NCBI GenBank assembly: GCA_963281155.1
Contig: CAUJLY010000001.1
Span: forward strand, 5,580,001-5,644,000
Source of the DNA: Rhabditophanes sp. KR3021
Lineage: Eukaryota; Nematoda; Chromadorea; Rhabditida; Alloionematidae
Length of the DNA stretch: 64,000 bases
Direction: 5' to 3'
Every line of letters begins with the position of its first letter. Position 1 is the first letter of the stretch. Position numbers and translations under genes: made by a program. Positions 46,669 through 57,689 of this stretch are shown here, in pieces. Under the pieces are notes generated by a model. That model searched no databases. It was not told where the DNA came from and saw nothing but the letters and a program-made list of their open reading frames with translations.

Positions 46669-48186
46669 TTAACATCCACAGAGTTGTTCGATTGATCCCC
46701 AGATTCCAATCTTGATGGAATAAACCTTGGTTTTTCTGGTTGCATAGTAGACAACGTAAGCGTTAATACGGGAAATGATTTCAGTGATTTTAACTGCAGC
46801 TGTTGGGAAGGCAGTGTTGTCATTAATAACTTCAACAGTGAATTTAACACAGAAGTTCTTCCAGACGTTCTTTTCGGAGATAGTCCATCCCGTCATTTGA
46901 GTGGTGGAGCTAGTGTAGATGACTGAGAATCCATTAGCATCCACAGTCAATACATTTGAAGCAGCATGAGAACATCCTCCACTGTAAGGTTCATAAGTGG
47001 TAGTGGGAACTACTGTTGTGATAACTTCAGTGGTAGTAACGGCTTCAGTTGTTGTGATAGCTTCAGTTGTGGTAATAGACTCGGTAGTAGAAGGAGCAAC
47101 GGTTGATGGGACAATGAGATACTCCTCTGGCCAGCAATTTTGGGACTCACAGAATAAGAACATGTTGATGAAATCTTCGAAACAGCCGAATTCAGCAGAG
47201 ATTTGGAAGTTAAGGAGGATTTGTTTCAAGAAACCATAAGTCTTGCAGAAGATGTGGTATTCTTTCATGATCAGTTTCATCTTTTGTTGGATGGAAAGTC
47301 CTTCCATTTGAATAACGAAGGTCATTCTGTCGAGGAAAGCTTTGAGTGCTTGTCTCCCACTGGTTGAGATCACAATAGTAGTGTCTTTGACACAAGCCAA
47401 CAGAGAATTGTACAAGAATGAAAGTGGGGATCCATTCAACAAGACAGTGACTTGGGTGGCACGGTAATATTGGCAAGAGATTTCGAAGAAAGCTTCGAAT
47501 GAATAGAACCCTTCGATTTCAATTTCCATGAGGATGCTCTTGCATTCTGGGTAGTCGACGGTGAATTTTTGAATAAGAACGTAGATGTCGGTCATTCTGA
47601 TGTTAATATCAATTTCAGTGTTGCTGAGTAATTGGAGGAGGTATTCAATGAATAGATCAAAAGCAGCTTTATTTGGGAATAAATGTCTGTATTTTTGAAG
47701 ACTAATGATGATACTAAAGTTTCCAGATTCATTAACTTCAAGAACTGAATCGCATTTGTCGTCAGCAATTTGGACTCCGACTTGGAAAAGATCGGCGAAA
47801 CATCCCCATGATCCAATCTGGAAGTACTTGAATTTAACTTGGAAGTGGCTGTATTTGAGGAAGAATTTCTTGATCTTGAATGAGGCAATTGACACAATAT
47901 CAAAAGAAGTGTAATTATTTGAAGCGAACAAAGTGAAGTTCAACTCAAAAATAAATTGCTTGAAGATAAGAATATCATTGGCATCAGTAAGTTGATTGGT
48001 ACAGTTATAAAGAGATTCGATTAACAAGCATTCTCCAGATGGCCCAGTTTCTTCAACAAGATCCTCAGAGCAATCCTTTTGCTTTTTGTTTCTTTTCCCT
48101 TCACTTGATCCAGAACTACTAGAGCTGCCACAATAGACAGTTGAGATAGCCAAAGCTAGAAGACAAACGAGAGCAAACTTTTGCAT
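46669..48186 (-). CDS. secreted multi-module protein with Thr-rich linker
   Basis: One uninterrupted exon of 505 codons. A signal peptide (MQKFALVCLLALAISTVYC) is followed by a Ser-rich, then basic stretch (SSEGKRNKKQK). Three related modules of about 100-110 residues follow, each ending in a G-C/S-aromatic pattern: GSWGCFADLF near 130, then a diverged middle module, and AEFGCFEDFI near 345. A mucin-like linker repeats variants of TTTEAI (about 370-405), after which a last module ends GIWGSIEQLCGC. Cys residues recur at matching places, as expected for an extracellular protein. Codon use is richer in G/C than neighbouring genes, which may reflect high expression. I do not recognise the family; roles such as secreted defence, gut or surface protein are guesses. 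Confidence 0.85.
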   Translation of the reverse strand: MQKFALVCLLALAISTVYCGSSSSSGSSEGKRNKKQKDCSEDLVEETGPSGECLLIESLYNCTNQLTDANDILIFKQFIFELNFTLFASNNYTSFDIVSIASFKIKKFFLKYSHFQVKFKYFQIGSWGCFADLFQVGVQIADDKCDSVLEVNESGNFSIIISLQKYRHLFPNKAAFDLFIEYLLQLLSNTEIDINIRMTDIYVLIQKFTVDYPECKSILMEIEIEGFYSFEAFFEISCQYYRATQVTVLLNGSPLSFLYNSLLACVKDTTIVISTSGRQALKAFLDRMTFVIQMEGLSIQQKMKLIMKEYHIFCKTYGFLKQILLNFQISAEFGCFEDFINMFLFCESQNCWPEEYLIVPSTVAPSTTESITTTEAITTTEAVTTTEVITTVVPTTTYEPYSGGCSHAASNVLTVDANGFSVIYTSSTTQMTGWTISEKNVWKNFCVKFTVEVINDNTAFPTAAVKITEIISRINAYVVYYATRKTKVYSIKIGIWGSIEQLCGC

Positions 48187-48543
48187 GATTCAAGTATTGA
48201 AACAAGTGTTTGTTGTGAAGTATATAATGATTACATTTGTTTATATAGCAAATAAAAAATTGTTTGTTTCAGCGAGTGTTAACAATTTAATTGTATTTAA
48301 AAAGAATTAAACTATATTTTAAATAAAATTCGATTGCCACGTCTATAATTCACTTGATCAAACTAAGGAATTGTGGTTTAAACCTATTAAACATGACATC
48401 AAGATATAAGCTTGTACGTATTGTTTGACGTTAAGTTTATTTATTTTATAAATAATCATTTCAAAAGTCCGGCTTAAAAACATTTTAACATATTTTATTC
48501 CAGAGACCAAATAAATTACACAATTATTTATTCATCAATTATT
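48187..48543. other. upstream region of the secreted protein
   Basis: AT-rich and should contain the promoter of the minus-strand gene. A TATATAA lies about 35 bp upstream of its start codon (near 48220), a plausible TATA box. Confidence 0.4.
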
Positions 48544-48792
48544 GTGATAAAATTAATACGTTTAACAAAAAGGTCTTTATGGAACGACCCATTTATAAAA
48601 TGGAGATCAACACCTTGTTTGCCAAAATATGGAGGTTCTGCTATTGAAATATCCAATAAAGTTCATGTTTTTGGTGGTCATTCAAATGATGAAGAAAGGA
48701 ATGCAATTTATATTTTTAACACTCAAAAAGAAACTTGCTCTGTCTCTAGTTTTCAATTTTCATTTTATACTTCTTCTTTATCAAGCAATTAA
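48544..48792 (+). pseudogene. Kelch-repeat fragment
   Basis: An 82-codon frame contains one recognisable Kelch blade: PKYGGSAIEISNKVHVFGG, then NAIYIFNTQKETC. Intact Kelch proteins have five to seven blades, and no further blade is found in the flanking kilobase, so this is a fragment or an isolated exon. No start context or splice partner is clear. Confidence 0.5.
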
Positions 48793-49148
48793 TAGTTAAT
48801 TTTTATTTTCTTTAATCAATTTATTACTTAATAAAAATTACTTTTAAGTAAGTTATTTTCATTTAATGAGATGATACCCAAACAATATTTGTAACACACT
48901 GATTCTTAATCAAGTAAAATGATCTGTATCAAAAACAATGCAGTTTGATGGGTTTTCTATAGGCAATTTCAATATCAATCAAAATTATTATTTTTGACTC
49001 TCTGTGCATATAATTCATCAAATTACATAGTCTTTTTAATAAGCTTGTGATTATTTTCTTAAAACCGATCATTATTGTAGTATTAATGTCAATAAAAGAG
49101 GCATAATATATTGGGCAAATTTAATAAAATTATTCCAACAAAAACCTA

Positions 49149-49221
49149 AGCCCCCCGCGGGGCTCGAACCCGCGACCGTTAGATTAAAAGTCTAACGCTC
49201 TACCAATTGAGCTAGGGAGGC
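49149..49221 (-). tRNA. tRNA-Lys (TTT), copy 2
   Basis: Identical to the tRNA-Lys at 42754-42826 over the gene body, with intact stems and anticodon TTT. Confidence 0.95.
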
Positions 49222-49328
49222 ATATTATTGAAATTTCAATATATCATTTCATAAAAACATAGATTTTTCTTCTATTACTTTGAAAAACTATTTATTATTC
49301 TTTACGATGAATGAAAAATGTAAATAAA

Positions 49329-50572
49329 TTAAACGAGTCTATTGAATCCAGTCAAGTATCCCATGGATTCATTGCCTGCGTGTTGGCAAATAACATAAGC
49401 AGCATACTTTCCAGCTGTTTCGAATCTATGAATACCGGTGCCATTAACTGATACAATATTTTGCTGCCATTCGCCGTTGAAGAAAGGAAGACTCACGTGC
49501 TTATTGTTTTGGACTGGAATATGCTGTCCATCAAGGAACATACTAAGATAATTGCTGACACCGCTTTCTGAATAAACCTCGAGCACACATCCGCTTTCTA
49601 AAGTGTAAAATTGAGTTGTTCCGTTTACATATTCATCGGTGCTTGGAACATAATGAACAAATGAACCATTCATTCGAACAAATCAAGTGTTGGTACCAAC
49701 ATTGAACCGTTCCCCAAATTTAATTTAACAAAGCCTAGGGCGTTGAAGACACAATCATTTCCAATACTTTGTCCATCATAAATACCCATGTTGAAGTTAG
49801 GGGCCAAGATTCTTTTCTCAATATTACTACCATTGGAAATAGGAAGAGGCATAAAGTTGACGTAGTTTGTTCCGTTTCTGTCTCCTGATAAATTGAACTT
49901 TGAAGAATTGAAACCATACAATGAGATTGCATTGACCATCAAAGAATGATTAGAGGAAATGACAAAAGTAAAGTTGGGCTCAACAAGGCTCGATGAGTGA
50001 TTAGAAAGTGATCGGAGAGCAATAATTTGATGAATACTTCCTGAGGCTGTGTTAAATGAAATTTGTCTCTCATCCATCACCGTTTCACTCGAATAAACTT
50101 TGACTGTAGCATTAAAAATGGCAAAAGTACAATATAGGTTTCATAATGGAATAATTTTTTCCAGCATGCTCAATTGATGGAACCATAAACATATCCCCAC
50201 GGGCTTGGTCGTTGTATCTTGCAATAACTTTGACTGATTCATTACAAGTAACAAAGATTCTTGGATCTTGAGCAACAAGTGTGGCGTTGTCTTCGTAGTT
50301 GAAGAATGAATCATAAATATCAGGCCCATTCAAAAAAAGCTGAAAATAGATCAAAATTATAAACAGAAAGAGCAAATTACTTCATTTATTTTGCCATAAA
50401 GAGCAGTGTAGTTGAAAGATGCAACAGTGGCATTCTTAATTTTGGTGTATTCAACTACACAAGTGGCACTGTCAAAAGTTGGAATGATAACCAAAGAAAC
50501 AGTTAAAGTATTTATAAAGGGAGTTCCAGCATTCATAAGGGAAAGAACAAATTCCTTAATGTGTATTAACAA
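49329..50572 (-). pseudogene. IgGFc-binding-protein N-terminal-domain gene, frame-broken
   Basis: Coding signal runs along the minus strand. The first exon (about 50572-50381) has SLVIIPTFDSATC. A canonical GT-AG intron (50340-50380) follows, then a long exon with FLNGPDIYDSFF, VTCNESVKVIARYN and DMFMVPSIEHAGKNY. The pattern fits the FCGBP N-terminal domain, common in secreted adhesive proteins of nematodes and other animals. Many N-glycosylation sites (NHSSS, NGTNY, NGSN, NGTG) fit secretion. Frame is lost twice: near 50110 a one-base excess separates the first part from FNATVKVYSSE, and near 49675 a one-base deficit separates LVPTLDLF from NGSFVHYVPST. The frame then runs to a stop at 49329. 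Either this is a recent pseudogene or the assembly has two single-base errors. No signal peptide exon was found. Confidence 0.7.
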
Positions 50573-51006
50573 TCAAGTCCGGTTGTTAGTAAATAACATT
50601 AAAATGACGTCTAATCAACTAAGTTCTTAGGTTACCTTGACCATGACTAAGAGCTAATACTACACTTAATCAATTGATTTGCCAAGATAAAAAATACTTA
50701 TTCAGTGATGAATCTATTTTTAATGATGCGTTAAATACTTTCTGATAAGAATTAAATGTCTCAAGAAGTTTAATTTTATATTGTATTGGATATCAGATGC
50801 TACAAATAATAGAATTAAACATTTGCTTTAGATAGTTTATTATTTTTTACTGAATTCAAGATTTGTATGTCAATGTGGAAATATATTTCTTAAATATTAT
50901 ACTGCATTAATTATATATCTACTCATTCAACAACAGTGATTAAGGCTGTATTCATGCAATTGCATATGCAGAATATGTATTTTTTAGCTATTTATTATAA
51001 AAAGTT
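50573..51006. other. intergenic, no gene seen
   Basis: Upstream of the IgGFc-binding-domain gene. A missing 5' exon with a signal peptide may lie here, but none is convincing. Confidence 0.4.
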
Positions 51007-51088
51007 TACCGCAAGTGGGGTTCGAACCCACGACCCATAATGGGATTGGAACTTAAGTCCAACGCCTTAACCGCTCGGCCATCGCGGT
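51007..51088 (-). tRNA. tRNA-Leu (TAA)
   Basis: A type II tRNA. On the minus strand the acceptor ACCGCGA pairs with TTGCGGT. The stem TTGGA/TCCAA holds CTTAAGT, giving TAA, and a long variable arm follows. Confidence 0.95.
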
Positions 51089-51582
51089 TATATAATATTT
51101 TTTAGATATATTTTATGCTTTATGATTTTGACAGTTCAAAATAGATGAGTATTGTTTAACGTTCTAACATATTTGCCAAGATGTTTGTAGATTCGTAAAC
51201 GCTTAATGATACACACGGGGTAAAACACTAGGAATTTATGAGTATATTAGTACTGACACTGGGGGTGTCAATGTTTATTTATTCTGTAATTACTTAAATT
51301 TTGAATTTATTGATCATTATTTATTGTTGTTGTCAAATATGGTATAGGCATCCTGCTTTGTTTCTCGTTTATACCAATAATTGAAAAAGGAAATCATGCA
51401 AATAAAGAATATTCGTTTTACTATGAAAGCTAACATGAAACGAAATTGCGTGATAGATTTTAATAAATAGAAGAAATACATATAACAATATAATCAAACT
51501 TAAGAAACCTATTATTCTTACATTGATTCAAGTCATTGTGTATCATCTTCAGTTCTCCTATGTCATTTTTCATTAATTCACA
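51089..51582. other. intergenic, no gene seen
   Basis: 3' side of the PIPOX-like gene. AT-rich, with no RNA gene or motif. Confidence 0.5.
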
Positions 51583-52824
51583 TCAGTGAATGTTTTTTTC
51601 AGTAATTACTCTAGTTGAAGAAAAAAATGTCATATCACAACAGTTGATCGGCTTCCCATCTACAATTTGGTTCAAAATTTCTCCAATCAATGCCCCAAAC
51701 TTAAATCCAGTCCCATTAAATCCGCTGCCAAACGCAATATTTTTTCCATATTTAGGGTGTGTGTCCAAAATAAAGTTGCTATCGTCAGTTACCTAAATAC
51801 ATTAATTAAGAATACTCTAACAACTACTGTCTTACCTGGTATACGCACATGACAATTTTTTCAGGCTTCGTAGTATCAATATCAGACATATGCTCATTCA
51901 TATGTTTAGCTGGATTCAAGTGCATCCAATCAGCAACATTTCTATCCTTATTGTCGATATCAATTGACTCTCCCATGTGAATGCCAAATTTGACTTGACC
52001 CTTGAAATCAGCACCAGGGAGCATGAAAAAATCAATGTCATCTTTCTTGATAATTAAGCATGGAGACAAATTATCTGGATTGTATAATGGTTCCTTGTCT
52101 TCGAATTCCTTCTTTAATTTCCAAAAGTTTACAGAGACAAGATTTGGGGTGGGCGCTATTTTAATTTCTGGGAATAATTTATTTAGCCATCCACCCATGG
52201 CTACAATTAGTTGTTTAGTTTCGTAAGTATGTCCATCTTCAGTAATTACTTTGATGATTGAGCCTGGGATAACATCAACAACTTTGCAGTTCTCCTTGAT
52301 ATCACCACCAAATTGCTTAAACAGCTTTTGAGATGTCTGCAAGCATTTTTCGGCATAAATCACACCGCCCTGATTGTCTAAAACAGCGTGCCAGTTGCCT
52401 TCGTCGTAATTTAAATGAGGAAACTTCTGTCTAATTTGTTTGCCTGCTAAAATTTGGTGTTGTACATTATTATTTTCTTTCAATAAGTTGGACCTTTTGA
52501 TTGTGCCTTCTTCGTCACCCAGCCACAACAAACCGCAGCTTGTGTACAGAGTTTCGCCTCCGAGGTGTCCCATTTCATCCCAAAGCTGAAAGGCTCTGTG
52601 TGCCATTTTAACGTAATTAGATTCATTGTGACAATTTCTGATGATTCTAGAAGCTCCGTGACTACTACCATTTTTATGATCAAGGGAAAACTAAAATTAT
52701 AATTTATTCAATTGGATAAATAACCTACTTGCTCAAGCAGTAGCGTTTTTTTTCTATTTTTTGCTGCGTTATAAGCAGCACATGACCCCATCACGCCAGC
52801 CCCTAAGACTATGCAATCGTACAT
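51583..52824 (-). CDS. PIPOX: sarcosine/pipecolate oxidase-like flavoenzyme (PIPOX family)
   Basis: Three exons on the minus strand: 52824-52729, 52690-51836 and 51792-51583. GT-AG junctions are in phase, giving 386 residues (human PIPOX is 390). It is an FAD-dependent amine oxidase acting on sarcosine, L-pipecolate or similar amino acids, producing H2O2. The N-terminal dinucleotide loop is VLGAGVMGS. Exon 2 begins with the family signature [10 protein letters not shown] and has LLWLG and [13 protein letters not shown] supplies the Cys that carries covalent flavin in monomeric sarcosine oxidases. Exon 3 has [12 protein letters not shown] and [12 protein letters not shown], the C-terminal FAD/substrate loop. 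The human enzyme ends in a peroxisomal signal, but this one ends EKNIH, so peroxisomal import by PTS1 is not evident. Everything else looks functional. Confidence 0.9.
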
Positions 52825-53705
52825 AATTGTTTACTAAATGAATAATTGTAGAAAGTTTTGCTGTTTATAATAAAATTTTACAATCCAAATTCTGGTGGAA
52901 AGTGTTAATCAAAGCAGATGATACTTAATTTAAGGCAGGACCAATCTAATAAATGTGATTTGATTACACGTTTATTATGTATATTAGTCGATATAATCTT
53001 GTGAGATTGTTTTGTCGCTAAATATCTGCTTATTGTCCGATGCAAAAGTATTTACTTTGATCTAAAAATGTAATTTCATTTTAGAAATTTTAACAAAAGA
53101 ATATATTTACTTTGATACAAGAAATTAAAACAATTTTTAATGAAACGTATTATCAACGCGATAAGGGCCACAATTATGTTTCATTGAAAAAAGCTATCAT
53201 TTAAAAAATCTACTTTGATATGCATTTAGGCTAAGTCATCATTGTATTACATCATTCAGTCACAAATTAGCACAGATTTTATATCTTTGTTTCATTAATA
53301 GCACAGAAATGTATGTTATAATTCAATTCATAAATATCTATTTTAGTTCATTTCAATCCCGTATTTATTGGAAAAGTTTTGAAAGTAATTGTATTTTTAG
53401 GATTTAGTTTTAATGTGTTGCTAACAATGATTTTCATTAAAGAAATGAGACATATTGTATTAGCTAATCCTGAATTTAAAAAATGATTAAGATCTGTTGC
53501 TGTGACGCAATTGCCGGAAACAAGAAAAAAATTATATTTTGTAAATTAAAAAATATGTTCAAAATTGAATTTAACTAACTATAAAATGATTTATGAATAT
53601 ATCCATCAAATTTACGCAAGGAAACACTAATACTAGTTATTTGGTTTAAATCATTCAATCAAATACAACATTGTGTATGGATAACTTGGATCTATAAGAC
53701 AGACT
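52825..53705. other. intergenic, no gene seen
   Basis: Promoter side of the PIPOX-like gene and 3' side of a small secreted peptide gene. No motif was recognised. Confidence 0.5.
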
Positions 53706-53930
53706 TTAAGCCCAATTTCCACTAACGATCTTAACATGCTCTGTTGTTTGAGGTTCTAAAAAAGAATTAATTAAATGAGTGACCAGTGTTTTCTTACCAA
53801 AACCTTTAATTGGTGAGTCATTATCGATAACTTCTCCTTTGTCATATTCATCAGGAGGAAGATATCTCCCGGCTTGGGTGAAAGAAGCTAATAACAAGAA
53901 TACGAGTATATAAATACCTCAAAATCTCAT
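53706..53930 (-). CDS. small secreted peptide candidate with in-frame TGA
   Basis: On the minus strand a Met at 53930 starts MRF, then TGA, then GIYILVFLLLASFTQAGR. The last part is a textbook signal-peptide core with a cleavage-like end. The mature part is short and acidic (PPDEYDKGEVIDNDSP). A 42-bp stretch (53756-53797) has GTAAG and TTTTTTAG ends and is open, so it could be an intron or coding. Downstream, the C-terminus reads EHVKIVSGNWA. The TGA at codon 4 could be a mutation (Trp to stop), an error, or a sign that the start lies in an unseen upstream exon: TTTTGAG ending there could serve as acceptor. No family is recognised. Confidence 0.5.
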
Positions 53931-54848
53931 TGTTAAATGAATGATTTCAAGAAATATTTCTCTACTTTCATATTAGTCAAAATGTGGAATGACGCAATTA
54001 ATATTCATACTTTTTATATACATTAAATCGTATTGTCATTTGTTTGTTAGGTGATTGTATTAAACTAATGTTATTCATTTATTTGGACCATTATAATAAA
54101 TCATTTCACTTTTAGTTTACCTTCAAAATTTATTTGGAAACGGATATTCGATGAGTTTACCTTTGGCATGAATATTTGTGCTTCTTGAAGATATTTGATG
54201 AGAAGAATGTTTTTTAGAAATTACTAAATATATTCTCCTTTACTTTTTGTTTGGAATCACTTGCTTCTTCTTAAATGTATGTAGTTTATGGTTTTACTTT
54301 AGAAAATCGAACCAGTAAATTTAAACATTTGTTAAGCATATTGTGAACCTTGCAGCTTCATGAATGCATTGTGCTCCAAAGACTACTCTTACAACAAGTG
54401 AATGGTCGTTGCATTGATAAACCGTCTTGCTTATTATTATTGTAAAATTAACATTATTAATATCATCCATTTACTTTCTAATAAAATATCCATTCGTTTT
54501 GTTGAATTGTATCTACCACTGCAGCCCGTTCACTGAACCCCTGTCTACTGGAGGTATCCTTCGATATCCGTTGTTGTACTTACTCGACGTCAATCTTGTT
54601 GTGTGGGCCGTAAAGAAACCCCTGCTTAGCTTTAGCAGACATTTGGTACCGATCATCAATCGACCAATAAATCTAAATTTACTATATTCAAAATTTGCTA
54701 TTTAATGGTAGTTAATAAATAAGAACTTCCTCATTCTTTGTATTAGTAAATTTGAATAAAAATGATTATTCGAAGATACTTTTTCAAATTTAGTGTCATT
54801 AAAAGAAGGTCTTTCAATATGAACACGTTTTTTGATAATAATATTAAA
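53931..54848. other. divergent intergenic region
   Basis: Separates the minus-strand peptide gene from the plus-strand gene at 54849. A less AT-rich patch near 54500-54650 shows no motif. Confidence 0.45.
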
Positions 54849-55586
54849 ATGTTCTTCTTCATCAACTTCTTGGCTATTACTTATTTCGGGATAATGTCTG
54901 CTATTCCAATTGGAGATACAAGAACAGCAGTAATACCAGAATACAGAAAAAGCATTAACCCAGAATACATTCAAAAGCTCATTGATGTTGGTTTCGAGAG
55001 AGTCATGAAAAAATACAATGAAAATATGGCTGATGATGAAGCAGAATACCAAGCGGCTCTTAATCGTGTTCATCCCATTAAATCTATAGATAATCAAGAA
55101 AAAGAAAGTGGATTGTTGGATGCATATATGGAAAGCCAAGGCAAAATATTTGGCAATAAATATAAGATTACTGAATATAAGTTTGATGTATTGTTGAAAA
55201 AAAGATTTATATTTGAAAGCTTAGACGAAATGATAATGTCTGATTATTGGAATAAAGTGATAGATACGACTGAAATTTTTGTTGGACCGCAAATTAACAA
55301 GACTGTGTATGTGAAGAATCAAGAACAAAAAGATCTTGGCAAAAGAAGCGAAACTAGCTCAACTAATTTAGAGAAAAAAGTTAATAATAGGAAGAAAATA
55401 TCGGTTGGAGAAACATATTCTGATAGATGTATCATTGACGAGCCTTTGTCAGATGATCTTTCAAGTCAGTCAAATGATGAAGAATATATAAACATGAAAA
55501 TTGCCAAAAGAAAATCAATTTCTGCTCGAACGGTGATTGAACAAACTCCATCTACAACAACTGAAATTCCTGAAATCCTATGGTAA
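54849..55586 (+). CDS. putative secreted acidic/basic protein, unassigned
   Basis: One exon. The frame opens at 54762, but the Met at 54849 begins a good signal peptide (MFFFINFLAITYFGIMSAIP), so I start there, giving about 245 residues. The mature part is hydrophilic and Lys/Glu-rich, with likely helices (NPEYIQKLIDVGFERVMKKY) and a Ser/Thr-rich second half (KRSETSSTN, PLSDDLSSQSNDEE, EQTPSTTTEIPE). No Cys-rich domain or known motif is present. It may be a secreted or cell-surface protein particular to the lineage. The open frame over 740 bp in AT-rich DNA supports it as real. Confidence 0.65.
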   Translation: MFFFINFLAITYFGIMSAIPIGDTRTAVIPEYRKSINPEYIQKLIDVGFERVMKKYNENMADDEAEYQAALNRVHPIKSIDNQEKESGLLDAYMESQGKIFGNKYKITEYKFDVLLKKRFIFESLDEMIMSDYWNKVIDTTEIFVGPQINKTVYVKNQEQKDLGKRSETSSTNLEKKVNNRKKISVGETYSDRCIIDEPLSDDLSSQSNDEEYINMKIAKRKSISARTVIEQTPSTTTEIPEILW

Positions 55587-57689
55587 AAAGATTGCATACT
55601 ATAATTTATATCTTATCTCAGCATTTATTTTTCTAAAGTATTTACCTAATTTTTATAAATAAAGACATTACCTCACTACCCCTTTATAGAAGCTTGAGAT
55701 AATGGTATTCATCATATTTCTTGTATCGTTTTAATTTCATAAAATATTCTGTTTTTTACTGACAAAAATAATCGCATATCAAAGACTGTCGTGAGCCAAT
55801 CGATTGGCTCCTCAAGTGTAATGAAAGATGATTGATGTACTTGGAAGCCATCATCTCCATGAGTTTAAAAGAGATGTGTATGGGTGATGGTGGGATTATT
55901 ATTAAGAGTATAGGTGGTGTATGCCACTTGTATGAAAAGATACCGTTAGTTATTGTATCAGTGATTACATATTATTGTGTGCGTGAATAAAGAGTTATAT
56001 CTATGGGTGTTATTTATTACCTAAAGTAGACAACAGGGTATTTTCTACAATAAAGACTTTCCCGTTGTAAATTAGCATGACCCTAGCGATGGAGAAGATT
56101 GAAAAAGTTAAAATAATATGTTAAATCGCCAAAATTCATTTTCTCTCTTAATTTTATTCCAAAAATTGCTATAGGGCTTTCCGCGAGAATCTGAATCAGA
56201 TTTGATATTTACCGGTTCAAGTCTGAAAATAAATGCCCGGTCAGGTTCAGATCCAGGTTTGAAAATAAAATTCCTTACAGGCCAGGTTCAGGAGGCAAAC
56301 GTAAATCTGAACCGGTAGGTAGGTTTAGTTATTACGATTATCTTAAATTGGAAGACAAAAAACATTTTTAGTTAAAATACCATCCATTATACTAAACATT
56401 ATAATTTATTTTAACTGTAAACAAATTAATTTAAAATCTCATATTTTGGCTTTTGTATATATTATAAGAACAGAAGTATTTTTAACAGTTGGATGCTGCA
56501 TTCTTGTAAAAATGTTCATTGAATGATAGGATAAAATGGGATAAATATTCTTCAAATAATCAATTCACACATAAGATATTATCATCTACGTTATTAGATT
56601 GATCAAAAAAATAAATATTGCAATAGTATTGTTTGCATTAAAAGATATTTAAAGACATCTCACTTTAGGAACTCCTTGAACTAAGTACACATATTCTTTG
56701 CTCAGTAAGATAAAAATCACTTTAATTTATACAGAAGGTTATTTTAACTTAAAAAAATTATTGACATATTTGAATAATAATTTTTATTCTCCTTTGTGTA
56801 ATTATTTATTTTGCCACTTGTATCTAAAAACATCATTTTTGTTATTAAAGTGGGATATTTTAAGTCACACTTTTTTACATTTATTCCATATCAATCAAAA
56901 TAGTCAGTCAAATATTTTAATAATTTAATCAATTCGATATTTCAAAGAATGAAATGAATATATGCCTTGCTAGAAAGAAATAAATGTTCCTGGTTCGTGC
57001 CATTAGGATAAACTATTTATAAATGATTCATTTTTTATTGTTCCACCGTTCAAAAGAAGGTAAATCGAAAGTCTGTGTTTACAACAATGTTACTTTCCTA
57101 CATCAAAATGATTACCAAGTTTTATCACTTTCCCGTCTACATATTAGTCATGTAAGATTGATCTTAAATATTACATCGGCAGATAGTAATAAGTTCAACA
57201 GATAAATATCTAATTAAATTTTTAAATTTATATTTTTAAGTGGAAAACGATTAGTGTCTTTTAATTTCACACTAATCTTAATTGGCGATACAAAGATTTA
57301 CCATTTTCGTTCTTGCTAAGCATATAATTAAACTTTTTCTTGACGACATTTAACCTTAAAATGATCAGATAAGACATTGTTCTTTTATTACGAATTGGTC
57401 AGACGCAAGGATAAATAAAATATTCATTATCTACAACCATTTTTCAAAACTTATTTTTTACAAATAAATCAGTTTAAAAGCTATTTTGTTATGACTAAAA
57501 ATTAACAACTTTTTTGATGGCCTCTTGAATAAGCTATTATTGTCGAAGGCAAATAATTAGGGAATAGTTAGCAGACCAATATTACCAATTCAAAATTAAT
57601 TATATTTTCTTATAATTTGTTACCAACATTTTATCTTTTATTTATAAAATATCATATTTTTATGTTCTTTAAATATTTTAGAAAATATT
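55587..57689. other. intergenic with repeat-like patch
   Basis: Mostly AT-rich. About 56190-56330 holds a patch with inverted-repeat structure, listed separately. The 3' signal of the previous gene (AATAAA) is near 55660. Small frames at 56698-57205 have no motif. A splice acceptor (ATATTTTAG) just before 57682 suggests a 5' non-coding exon of the next gene somewhere here. Confidence 0.5.
56195..56325. repeat. inverted-repeat patch (possible MITE remnant)
   Basis: The segment TACCGGTTCAAGTCTG (near 56210) returns inverted as AAATCTGAACCGGTA (near 56303). Between them, 'GGTTCAGATCCAGGTTTGAAAATAAA'-type text (shown here in part as CAGGTTTGAAAATAAA) repeats 'CAAGTCTGAAAATAAA'. The patch is richer in G/C than its surroundings. 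This mix of direct and inverted repetition fits a small decayed transposon or foldback. Confidence 0.45.

Noticed and set aside
54702..55139. 145-codon minus-strand frame
   Set aside because: Opposite a plus-strand frame with a signal peptide and better composition; no motif of its own.
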